From a virus: 48,353 nt of DNA. How positions within the stretch are numbered: position 1 is the first letter of the stretch; each line of letters opens with the position of its first letter. The notes under the pieces were generated by a model, which saw nothing but the letters and a program-made list of their open reading frames with translations, did not search any database and was not told the origin of the DNA. The DNA lies in the IMG/VR virus record IMGVR_UViG_3300038629_000184, positions 1 through 48,353 of that record, one strand, 5' to 3'. Below, one piece after another: positions 9,001 through 15,753 of this stretch. Position numbers and translations under genes: made by a program.

Positions 9001-12000
9001 ATAGGAGATGGCTCGAAGGGGATGGTTGAACATCGACATGCCTTCGGCCCCAATTCGCATCTGATCGTCCATGAGGATACGAAGGGTCCACGCTCCCCGC
9101 AGGAGCACCAGGGGTTTCCAAATCTTGTTCATCGCCGACCGAGCCAGGTAGTACCCCACCCGGTCCTGAATCTCAACTCGTTGGGTAACGCTCCTCATCT
9201 CATCAACGAGGGTCTGGAGAGGTTTGTCCGCATCGGCCTTCTGTTGACGCCGTACCAACCCCTTGGCGTCCTCGGCTGCCTGCTTCCGAAACTCCTTACG
9301 TCCGACCTTCTCCCACTTGAGATCCACGTTCTTCTTGACCCGTTTCGACGTGATGAAGTTGGCGATGTCGCCGATCTTGTTCTGGTAGGCCGTGACCCGC
9401 TTCACCATGTGGGGGTCGGGAATGTGCATGGCCCCGTTCCACATCTCGGAGGTCAGGCTCATTCCCGGCATGTGCTCGGAGGCCCCCTGGATACGAGCCA
9501 TATCTCCGGTAGCCCCGCCCAGAGAGGTCATGCCCATCAGTTCGGCGTTGTAGATGTGCATGGTGCCGTTGTCCTCGATGAACTGTGTCACCGCCTTGAT
9601 GTAGGCCTCAGGCACGTCAGTGGTCTCGGCCAGGTGTCCGAACAGGATGGCCTCGTAGTCCCGCATGATCTTGTACGCCTCTTGACGATTTCCCACATCC
9701 ATGTTCCGCAGACGACGGAAGACCCCTTCGATCTCGTCACCACCACGTTTGATGCCGTAGTTGAGAAGCATGTCGTTCAACAGGGTGTAGGCAGCGTCGG
9801 GGTCGTCCACCATGTTGACGCCCTTGGCAGGCAGCATCATCGCCATCTGCCGCTGTGCCCAGGACTGCTCCAGGATGCGACCCACCGGCCCCACACCCCG
9901 CATCGAGCGACCCGCCAGAGCCTGCCCGGTCACCGAGTCGATGACCCCCATCATGCCCCGGAGCCGACCGTAGCCGGTACCGCCCGGAAGGGTGACCTTG
10001 CCCGGCCCCTGAGCGATCCAGGCGGCGAGGATGCGACGAATCTCCTCGGCGGTCTCAGCATTGAGCACATCTTCTCGAACCGCACGGGGAATGGGAATGC
10101 CCTTTTTCTCTAATTTACGGAAGAACCGGTCTACGTTGCCCGATCCACCAGAGCCTCGGGACATCTCGAACACATCATCCACCAGGTTGTCGGCCTGAGC
10201 GCCCCGCAGCATCGGACCCTGAGTGGGGTCGATGGTGGGACGGTTGCCCGGCACCGCCTGGGTCGGGATGTCACCACTTGCCATGGCGTCATCGAGTGCT
10301 TTATAGAAGTCGGGGTCGGTCTTTTTCAGTTCTTCGAGAGACTCTCGGGTGAGCTTGGTGCCGTCGATAGTGCCGTCAGCGTTGATGCCATGCTTCGCCA
10401 CCGCCCGCACCTTGTCGATGATCTCGTTGATCTGGTTGGGGGTCACGTCGGTGCCCGAGGCCAGAGCAGAGGGGTGGATGGATTTGGCCCCATCGGCGTA
10501 GAACACCCGAGAACCCATGTTGTCCAGTTTGGAGCCACCGATGAAGTCGTCCAGGACCATCCACTGACCATCGGGAAGTTTGACCCGTCCCACACCTGCC
10601 TCACGCATGGCGTTGGCCAGAGAGTGATGCCAGTTGGTATTGGAAGACGAACCCCGGAACCCGTACTTGTGATCCCACAACCCGGTGCCCTGGAGAACCT
10701 GCTTCACCTTGGCGGGCATCCGTTTGGGGAGGGAGGTACCCGACAGATCAAGGGTGCTTCCGTACACTCGGACCTTCTGATTGGTGCCCGCCTTCTTGCT
10801 CTTGGTGACCACCCGCATGGGACTCTGTTGACCGAGACGGTTGGTCTGGTCTGACATGGTGGACATCTCATCGACCGTGCCTTCGGGAAGGTAGAAGTCC
10901 TCGGTGTCCTTGAGGAACTGTTTCTCGGTCTTGCCGAAGAGACGCCACTTCCGTTTCGCCACCTTCTTGGCACCCTCCTCCGCAGGCCGAGCAGCCTCTC
11001 GGGCCGCAGTACGGGCCGCATCGGCATAGAACTCGGGCGGATCGAAGGGACCAAGAGGGGTCTGTCCGGTCTTCCAGGCGTCGGGATCGTGAACTCCGCC
11101 CTCGGTTCTGAGCTTGAGATTCTCCATCATGTCGATGGTCTCATCGGGAACGTAGGGGAGACGACGATCAGCTAACGCTTTCTGCGCCTGCTCTTGGGTC
11201 AAAGACTGCCAAGGAATAGGCGCTTCGTCAGCAACGAGAACCCTGGTATCGCCCGGACCTCGGGGATTGACATACATATCACGACGAGGTTCGTACTTCC
11301 GAACGATATCATCAGGCCAACCTGCCTGGACATCATCCACCTTGTTCATCAGTTTCATCTGGAGGTCTTGCATCTCTTTACCAGCCCGATAGGTCTCATC
11401 GGCGATCTTGGTTCCGTAAGGATCACCCGGTATCCGACCCATCTCCTGTTTCTGCCTAAGGTCCTGGAACTTCCTGAGAGCCTCGTCATACTGTGCTCGC
11501 AACGGTCCAACAGCCTCGTCAAGAGCATCGAAGAAATGCTGATCTCCAAGGTCAACTTTGGGAATGACCTTGAGTTGCTCCAGTTCTGAACCCTGTTTGT
11601 TCAACTCTCGAATGGCCGCTTCGGAAAGGTCTTCATCTCGAAACACATGAAGCATCTTGCCTGGTTGGTCTACATATCCAGCACCCCGATCCGCAGCACG
11701 AGAGATCCCACCGGACCTCAAACCTTCGGTAGCAACTTCTGCCCCACCACCATGAAATCCAAGACCAGGAGCGCCTACCCCTACCCGGCCTCCATAGATG
11801 CCGGTACCCTTGACATCCGTAAGAGGAATACCAGCCTGGACGTAGTTCCGGTTCGCCATCTGGAAGCCTTCGCCGAACGCTCGGTTGACGTTCTTGCCGG
11901 TCTCCTCGGTACCGGCGAACACGGTACGGCCCCATTTCCCGGACTTGGACCACATCTTGCCAATCTTGTTCATCGGGTCGAGCAACAACTGCGACGTGAT

Positions 12001-12987
12001 GTCACCCAGGCCCGACGAGATGGCGAAGGACTGTGTGCCCGGCTCGAACACCGTGGCCGCAGCGATCCGGCCTGGAGACCAAGGGGTATAGGAGGTACCA
12101 TGACCGGTGAAGTTGGGGACCTCAAACATGACCGCCTCACGGTTGGCGTAGCCCTGTTGGGTCATCGGAGCACCGAGACCGGCCTGGTAGCTGGAGGACA
12201 TCGCCACCGCCCTACGCCAAATATCAGGGGCAGCTTCGAGTTCCTGACGGTACCGCTGGTTGGGGGTGAGGTTCTGCCCGTCGAGGGAGCGATGCAATTC
12301 AGCGGTAGCGAGTTCGACTGCCTCTTTCACATCGGGAGCCACGTCAGAGTTGACGAACCAACCGCCCCCGGTGTTGGACGTGAACTTCATCTCCCCGGAC
12401 TCCAGCATCGCCTGTTGTTCAGCATCGGCGGTGGTGGACTCCTGCCATGCGGACTGGATGGTGTCCCAGGTCTTGGAGAGACCCCCGAACGCATCCCCGA
12501 AGGCTTCGGTCAGGAAGGGCTGTTGTTCGTAGGCAGCATCTCCGATTCCCATCTCGGGGTTCTGGGCAGCCTGTTGGATAGTCCGGGGCACTGAGCCACC
12601 CGGTCCCAACTCGTAGACCGACATCAGACCCATCATGCCCCAACTGGCGGCACCCTTGATCGGGTCGTACACGAACTCATCGAGAGCACGAGAGATGCCG
12701 TCCCAGACGCCACCCCCGGCAGTCTCTAGGGGACCAAGGGTTTCCCGCCGATTCCGCTCGATACCAACCGCCTGTTCCACCAGGGGGTCGGTAGCCGGGA
12801 TACCCTCAGCCACCAAAGACAGACCGAGTTCCGAAGATGAGGTTCCATACAGCGCCTCGTAGGTCGCCATATTCGCCGCAGCCGCAGGGGTGGCCTGTTG
12901 TTCGTAGACCCGCTGCTCTCGTTCCGCCTGAGCACGATCCCGGTCCAGGTAGGTCCGTTGAGCCAATGAGAGATACAGTCCATTCAT
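6022..12987 (-). CDS. Giant virion protein, 2321 aa (internal virion or ejection protein)
   Basis: One uninterrupted frame of 6966 bp, about a seventh of the window. It is mostly helical with long charged segments. It carries Gly-rich stretches around residues 390-440 and several hydrophobic patches in the last third (FGPIFQLASQAAL, ISPFGSGGGVVSQFAPGW). Residues around 1300 contain KIWKPLVLLRGAWTLRILMD, a Trp/Arg-rich motif of a sort I associate with giant proteins of actinobacterial phages, without a family name. Size and position fit the role of T7 gp16 or N4-like giant ejection proteins. I see no convincing RNA polymerase, transglycosylase or protease signature. Confidence 0.85.
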   Translation of the reverse strand: MNGLYLSLAQRTYLDRDRAQAEREQRVYEQQATPAAAANMATYEALYGTSSSELGLSLVAEGIPATDPLVEQAVGIERNRRETLGPLETAGGGVWDGISRALDEFVYDPIKGAASWGMMGLMSVYELGPGGSVPRTIQQAAQNPEMGIGDAAYEQQPFLTEAFGDAFGGLSKTWDTIQSAWQESTTADAEQQAMLESGEMKFTSNTGGGWFVNSDVAPDVKEAVELATAELHRSLDGQNLTPNQRYRQELEAAPDIWRRAVAMSSSYQAGLGAPMTQQGYANREAVMFEVPNFTGHGTSYTPWSPGRIAAATVFEPGTQSFAISSGLGDITSQLLLDPMNKIGKMWSKSGKWGRTVFAGTEETGKNVNRAFGEGFQMANRNYVQAGIPLTDVKGTGIYGGRVGVGAPGLGFHGGGAEVATEGLRSGGISRAADRGAGYVDQPGKMLHVFRDEDLSEAAIRELNKQGSELEQLKVIPKVDLGDQHFFDALDEAVGPLRAQYDEALRKFQDLRQKQEMGRIPGDPYGTKIADETYRAGKEMQDLQMKLMNKVDDVQAGWPDDIVRKYEPRRDMYVNPRGPGDTRVLVADEAPIPWQSLTQEQAQKALADRRLPYVPDETIDMMENLKLRTEGGVHDPDAWKTGQTPLGPFDPPEFYADAARTAAREAARPAEEGAKKVAKRKWRLFGKTEKQFLKDTEDFYLPEGTVDEMSTMSDQTNRLGQQSPMRVVTKSKKAGTNQKVRVYGSTLDLSGTSLPKRMPAKVKQVLQGTGLWDHKYGFRGSSSNTNWHHSLANAMREAGVGRVKLPDGQWMVLDDFIGGSKLDNMGSRVFYADGAKSIHPSALASGTDVTPNQINEIIDKVRAVAKHGINADGTIDGTKLTRESLEELKKTDPDFYKALDDAMASGDIPTQAVPGNRPTIDPTQGPMLRGAQADNLVDDVFEMSRGSGGSGNVDRFFRKLEKKGIPIPRAVREDVLNAETAEEIRRILAAWIAQGPGKVTLPGGTGYGRLRGMMGVIDSVTGQALAGRSMRGVGPVGRILEQSWAQRQMAMMLPAKGVNMVDDPDAAYTLLNDMLLNYGIKRGGDEIEGVFRRLRNMDVGNRQEAYKIMRDYEAILFGHLAETTDVPEAYIKAVTQFIEDNGTMHIYNAELMGMTSLGGATGDMARIQGASEHMPGMSLTSEMWNGAMHIPDPHMVKRVTAYQNKIGDIANFITSKRVKKNVDLKWEKVGRKEFRKQAAEDAKGLVRRQQKADADKPLQTLVDEMRSVTQRVEIQDRVGYYLARSAMNKIWKPLVLLRGAWTLRILMDDQMRIGAEGMSMFNHPLRAISYAMGQPKAFREAFRKGFVDINGIRVTLDNIDEVHYGFMYQKGMMAIPDGVVGRGAYGSRYANIIPRGQPMYEEGLTTRLSQFGADALGRRLALSKADDAESGVKSSVKWLAGDYGDTPIMNKTGPQQLQEIIALKANDPDLVAKLEAAGAGGDRAALELFVSQVDAELHHTAGGLVILDDGRGNYLMYDQSLRNITDDAMEKYNLPKPELREGDDILAHPLVLEKGDEDILEVLSSGAWKDPKAVDLPKGDNGKSFRLVARNNTLTDEGHKAFRRMVTDKVQESIDSPEPTRFLSQSYGPDLDKFGGEDEVKGAMNRAVGFFYEWAMTKPSDRLSRSPLFAARYWRSMGERMPFLDDATRKLVLTKADEAGHLSQVEAAFSETRKLLGNDLRLADNTLTGKTSEIFDVLDEHAKAAGLAEVESTLFNLTTKRNISDSLNLVFPFIEAWGEFATRWGRLMVYGDRNIKNANRLQQGVQGLRESNPFDPTGDQGFFHDNEFGQEVFSYPAIATKAQIGMWNMLAAVTPLTGISPEVADSIKSTGSVESLNFASGILPGFGPIFQLASQAALSEDPRWDGIKEIISPFGSGGGVVSQFAPGWIKRMVSAQGSNDPQLNALWMSTVQNVIRTKIDKGDFNGVQDKQQIQAMVAEAEDEARNLLMVRGANTFWAPASPNYTFVKEDVTGKVHTYSQLGEEYRRILYEEANGDETTAFGIFYDRYGSLPESFTASKTYTIKPGPVTTEGYKFQRENEAFFDAYPATAMFLMPDVDIETNEFNYGRYLERLRTSEAEQWTGEQLVSLRDDLLGGMEWDYAMRSIQYLKDAGDNETYNAEVARLRAEIQDRHPYFGQRAAPGQRVGVSNDEKRAEIDSWMLDPNLRGIPIVEAAREYIKERDDVLATLAADHGLKTIDGSFRKPGVQARTYLRGIADGLTARRPEFKYLFDRIYAREISTEHDGYSPENVDFYGEDFFEATLGISPDTLPQFTNQYLGAAT

Positions 12988-13586
12988 GGGCCGGGTCGGA
13001 TCGCTTCCTGGGGAGGGGGCATGGTGTCAGCGGTAGTCAATTCGGGGGCCGTGGGCTGAGGCCTAGGCTGAGACCCCGGTGGAGGTCCCGGTGGAGTTGC
13101 TGCTCGGGGCGAAGGGGTCATTGGCGGTCCTGGCTGCGGAGTCAACTGAGTGCCCCGAGGAGGGGTTGACCCCGCAGCGGACCAGTCCACCAACCGCCGC
13201 AGGGCCGGATGGGGGAACTTCGTTGCCAGAACCCGTAGGAACATCTGAGGGTTCTGAGCCATCATGGCACCAGGGGCTACGGGACCAGAGACCATTCCCG
13301 GTGACGTGGAAGGTCCGAAGACTCCCCCCTCCATGCCTGGAGGTAAAACGCCTCCACCGCCTCCCGGCCCTCCAGGAGCTTGCGATCCTCCTGCTGCCAG
13401 GGGTGCTCCCTGCTGTTGTTCTCGAAGTGCTTTAGCTTCCCCATACACGCCTCCTGTTGGCACTCGGAGAGGCTGACTCTTAGAGCCTGCCCCGCCATCG
13501 GTCCTTGCTCCAGACTGAGGGTTCGATACTGCTGCCGGGTTCGCCGGTTGGCGATAACCTCCACGGCCTCCTCCTCGTGCTGTCAT
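12984..13586 (-). CDS. Gly/Pro-rich low-complexity virion protein, 200 aa
   Basis: 200 residues of low complexity: it starts MTARGGGRGGYRQPANPAAV, then has Gly runs at about 72-95 and a Pro-rich tail (PGPPPGSQPRPQP). One short ordered helix is likely near 110-135 (NPQMFLRVLATKFPHPALRR). Proteins of this style, beginning with Arg/Gly-rich text and Pro-Ala-Asn-Pro, are common near portal genes of actinobacterial phages, but their role is unknown. It overlaps both neighbours by ATGA. It may be a flexible linker or assembly factor. Confidence 0.8.
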   Translation of the reverse strand: MTARGGGRGGYRQPANPAAVSNPQSGARTDGGAGSKSQPLRVPTGGVYGEAKALREQQQGAPLAAGGSQAPGGPGGGGGVLPPGMEGGVFGPSTSPGMVSGPVAPGAMMAQNPQMFLRVLATKFPHPALRRLVDWSAAGSTPPRGTQLTPQPGPPMTPSPRAATPPGPPPGSQPRPQPTAPELTTADTMPPPQEAIRPGP

Positions 13587-13687
13587 TTCTTCCTCCGCTT
13601 CCTCTTGCCCTCAGCCGCCCATCGCTTCGCCATCTCGGGATGGTTGGCGAACATCCACTTCCGCTGTGCCGCACTCTTGAACGGCAT
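13583..13687 (-). CDS. Tiny basic phage protein, 34 aa
   Basis: 34 residues, MPFKSAAQRKWMFANHPEMA followed by a basic tail ending KRKRRKK. It belongs to a recurring family of tiny phage proteins with the pattern PFKS..QR.WMFA..PEMA.RWA near structural genes. Its role is unknown; the net charge suggests contact with nucleic acid or an acidic virion surface. Its TGA overlaps the next ATG (ATGA), so it is coupled to the Gly/Pro-rich gene. It is short, but conserved wording and overlap make it credible. Confidence 0.75.
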   Translation of the reverse strand: MPFKSAAQRKWMFANHPEMAKRWAAEGKRKRRKK

Positions 13688-13696
13688 GACGCCTCC

Positions 13697-14326
13697 TTAT
13701 GCGGGTGCGGTGCCGAGTACCCAATCTGAGCTATCCCAATGGGCATCGTTAGCATCGAGCGTCACGACGCTCTGACCCACGGTCCACAGGGTGAGCGGAT
13801 CGGCGACGACACCCTGGCTGGTCATCGCAGCAAGGTCCGCAGCGGGACGGTCGCCGCTCGGCGTCCACGCACCGGGGATCCCGGCGGTAGCACCGATAGC
13901 GAGAGCAGCGAACGTAGCGGAAACGATGGTGGTCCAAGGACCAGACACGCCGCTCTCGATCGACTTGACCTGAACCTCGACGAACGACGATGCCGCAAAC
14001 GGGCCGAGCACGTCGTGAACCGAAGTGGCCAAAGCATCGGTGACCCAGGCCCCACGGTCGATTCGATATTGAACGGTATTGGTGTCGGCACCAGCGTTCT
14101 CGGTAAACGTGACCTGAAAGTCACCGACTCCGGGGAGATCGGTGGCGATAGATACAGCGGTCGGCGGGAGTAACCCGGCGGTCCACCCGTATGCCAACAG
14201 GTCGGCCCCGCAGCCGTCACAGATCAGGTCCGCAGCAAGGTCCTCATGTGCGAAGGGACCGAGGATTTCCCGACCACACGATCCACAGAACGGAACGGTG
14301 ACTACTCCGGCAATAGGGAATGTCAT
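13697..14326 (-). CDS. Virion surface or decoration protein with zinc ribbon and FnIII-like domain
   Basis: 209 residues. The N-terminal 45 residues hold two CxxC pairs (CGSC at 14-17 and CDGC at 36-39), a zinc ribbon. Residues 55-130 look like a fibronectin-III-type beta sandwich (VQYRIDRGAW and VEVQVKSIESG). The C-terminal part is Ala/Thr/Trp-rich with no family recognised. FnIII-like domains are frequent on phage head and tail surfaces and often bind carbohydrate. The start overlaps the lysine-rich gene's stop (ATGA). A decoration or minor head protein is likely but unproven. Confidence 0.75.
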   Translation of the reverse strand: MTFPIAGVVTVPFCGSCGREILGPFAHEDLAADLICDGCGADLLAYGWTAGLLPPTAVSIATDLPGVGDFQVTFTENAGADTNTVQYRIDRGAWVTDALATSVHDVLGPFAASSFVEVQVKSIESGVSGPWTTIVSATFAALAIGATAGIPGAWTPSGDRPAADLAAMTSQGVVADPLTLWTVGQSVVTLDANDAHWDSSDWVLGTAPA

Positions 14327-14481
14327 TTCTTCACCTTCTTCGTAGATTTCTTGGTCTTGGTCTTGGTGACCTGGAGGCCGGGCTGGGTCTCTATGACGTG
14401 GGTCGCCTTCTTTTTGGCCTTGACTTTGGGTGTGGTTTTCAGGCCGAGCCGGGCGGCACGGACCTCAACAGGATCGGGCAT
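14323..14481 (-). CDS. Small lysine-rich protein, 52 aa
   Basis: 52 residues ending in a run of Lys and Thr (KTKTKKSTKK), with a second basic patch KVKAKKKATH in the middle; about a third of the residues are Lys. The strong positive charge suggests DNA binding, perhaps packaged with the genome, but nothing else is recognisable. It overlaps the next gene by ATGA and starts two bases after the previous stop, so it is in the same translation chain. The frame was read directly from the minus strand because it is too short for usual length cut-offs. Confidence 0.65.
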   Translation of the reverse strand: MPDPVEVRAARLGLKTTPKVKAKKKATHVIETQPGLQVTKTKTKKSTKKVKK

Positions 14482-14483
14482 GT

Positions 14484-14621
14484 CTACTTGACCTCCGGGG
14501 CAGGCTTGATGGCCTTGGTACGGTCGTCGGGGGCGGTGGGACGAGTCACGGCTTCCTTGGTGGCTCCATCCTTCTCGCCCTGGGCAACGTACTGCCCGAA
14601 GTAAGTTTCCTTGTCACTCAT
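14484..14621 (-). CDS. Small charged protein, 45 aa
   Basis: 45 residues starting MSDKETYFGQYVAQGEKDG and ending in a Pro/Lys-rich tail. Not recognised. It lies between the 54-aa and lysine-rich genes with gaps of a few bases. The sequence before its ATG (CTAGGAGAGTCTC) carries a good AGGAG ribosome site, the main reason to believe it is translated. Probably a minor head-assembly protein; no function can be assigned. Confidence 0.6.
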   Translation of the reverse strand: MSDKETYFGQYVAQGEKDGATKEAVTRPTAPDDRTKAIKPAPEVK

Positions 14622-14630
14622 GAGACTCTC

Positions 14631-14795
14631 CTAGTTTCCGGTGGTCTGGTTGATCGACTCCCATTTGATCGGTGGCATCGGGGGAAGACCGAGCATCTCT
14701 CGGGCTTCATCGAATGTGATGAGACCGGCTGCATGGAGTTGCATCACTCGATTAGCGTCGGCCGTTTCCTTTTCGTCCTTCTTGGTGAGTGGCAT
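14631..14795 (-). CDS. 54-aa protein resembling the C-terminal motif of portal proteins
   Basis: 54 residues: a charged start (MPLTKKDEKETADANRV), then LHAAGLITFDEAREMLGLPP. That second part resembles the motif often found near the C-terminus of HK97-type portal proteins (AGxITxxEARExLGLPP). The portal of this phage is a different gene about 1 kb upstream and does not show this motif. AGGAG precedes the ATG. It may be a detached portal tail piece or a small head-connector factor. Confidence 0.65.
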   Translation of the reverse strand: MPLTKKDEKETADANRVMQLHAAGLITFDEAREMLGLPPMPPIKWESINQTTGN

Positions 14796-14802
14796 ATCGC
14801 TC

Positions 14803-15051
14803 CTACGGTTCCGTTACGACAACGACGGTTCCGACCTCGGACCATGCGACCCACTGTGCTGCGGCCCATGCCCCTCCGGCGGACATCACCACCGAATCGA
14901 ACCGTCCTAAAGTGATCGCCGCACCCGCACTCGACGGGTCGGTAGTGTTGAGGGCTAGGTCCCCACCTGCACCGTTCGCCAAGATGAGGTCATTAGCGGT
15001 ACCCGCCGAGACGATCGTGGCCGTCTGTCGTGGCACAGTTACTTTGGCCAT
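14803..15051 (-). CDS. Small beta-rich head protein, 82 aa (possible decoration protein)
   Basis: 82 residues with alternating hydrophobic and small residues, Gly/Ala/Thr-rich, predicted all-beta: MAKVTVPRQTATIVSAGT, then WAAAQWVAWSEVGTVVVV. Size, fold type and location between the portal-side LamG-like gene and the connector-like small genes suggest a head decoration or minor capsid protein. AGGAGATAGCT lies before the ATG. No signature motif was found. Confidence 0.65.
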   Translation of the reverse strand: MAKVTVPRQTATIVSAGTANDLILANGAGGDLALNTTDPSSAGAAITLGRFDSVVMSAGGAWAAAQWVAWSEVGTVVVVTEP

Positions 15052-15060
15052 AGCTATCTC

Positions 15061-15753
15061 CTATATCCGTGGTCGCATGATTTCGAGGTCTTGATTCTGG
15101 GTTTGTTTCCGACCTTCCCGCAAGATGAACAGGTCCGGTTTGTTCGGACCGCTGGTGTCCGTGTACGAGATGCCGTTGCCGTTCACCGTCCAGGTACGCC
15201 CATCGGACGACACCCAGGTGGAACCGTTGGAAACCGGACCATCCGGGAAGTTGGCGGCTGTCGGATTCATGTCGGCAATGATGGGGCCACCGTCGCCGTT
15301 GCGGAGCACCGCCCGATACACGTCGCCGGTGAGCGGACCGCCGCCACCTAAGTAACGGGCACCGACCTGGAGGGCAGCAGTCGAAGTAAACACCGTGTCG
15401 GTAACTGCCGAAGTACCCGCCGGGGCACCATCGAAGAAGTAGGCCAACCCGCCGCCAGGGATGTCGAGCACTACTCGCACCACATGCCGCCCGGTCGCCA
15501 TCACCGCAGACCCGATCCTCGACTTGTCGTTGGTCGAACCGTCCGTAGACCAGCGGCCACCGGGAGCCGTAGCGGTCCAGAGCATCCCGTAGGACCGCTG
15601 GTTGGTTTCGTACTTGTTGAATATCTCGGTAGCGATCACCGCCGGGATATCGACATCGACCTCCATGTCCTGCACGACCGGTGTCAGATCCGGAGTATCG
15701 GGCGTCGAGAGGAACGTCCCGGCCGAACCGTCGAAAGTAAAAAAGGCGCTCAT
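15061..15753 (-). CDS. Virion protein with concanavalin/LamG-like lectin fold, 230 aa
   Basis: 230 residues. The first 180 have the pattern of a concanavalin A-like/LamG jelly roll: an FTFDG start, repeated beta strands, VVLDIPGGGLAYFFDGAPA, then LQVGARYLGGGGPLTGDVYR. LamG-type domains on phage particles usually bind surface sugars or decorate the head. The ATG overlaps the portal stop (ATGA), so it is co-translated with the portal. The C-terminal 40 residues are polar and probably link to the particle. The fold call is fairly firm; the role is inferred. Confidence 0.75.
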   Translation of the reverse strand: MSAFFTFDGSAGTFLSTPDTPDLTPVVQDMEVDVDIPAVIATEIFNKYETNQRSYGMLWTATAPGGRWSTDGSTNDKSRIGSAVMATGRHVVRVVLDIPGGGLAYFFDGAPAGTSAVTDTVFTSTAALQVGARYLGGGGPLTGDVYRAVLRNGDGGPIIADMNPTAANFPDGPVSNGSTWVSSDGRTWTVNGNGISYTDTSGPNKPDLFILREGRKQTQNQDLEIMRPRI

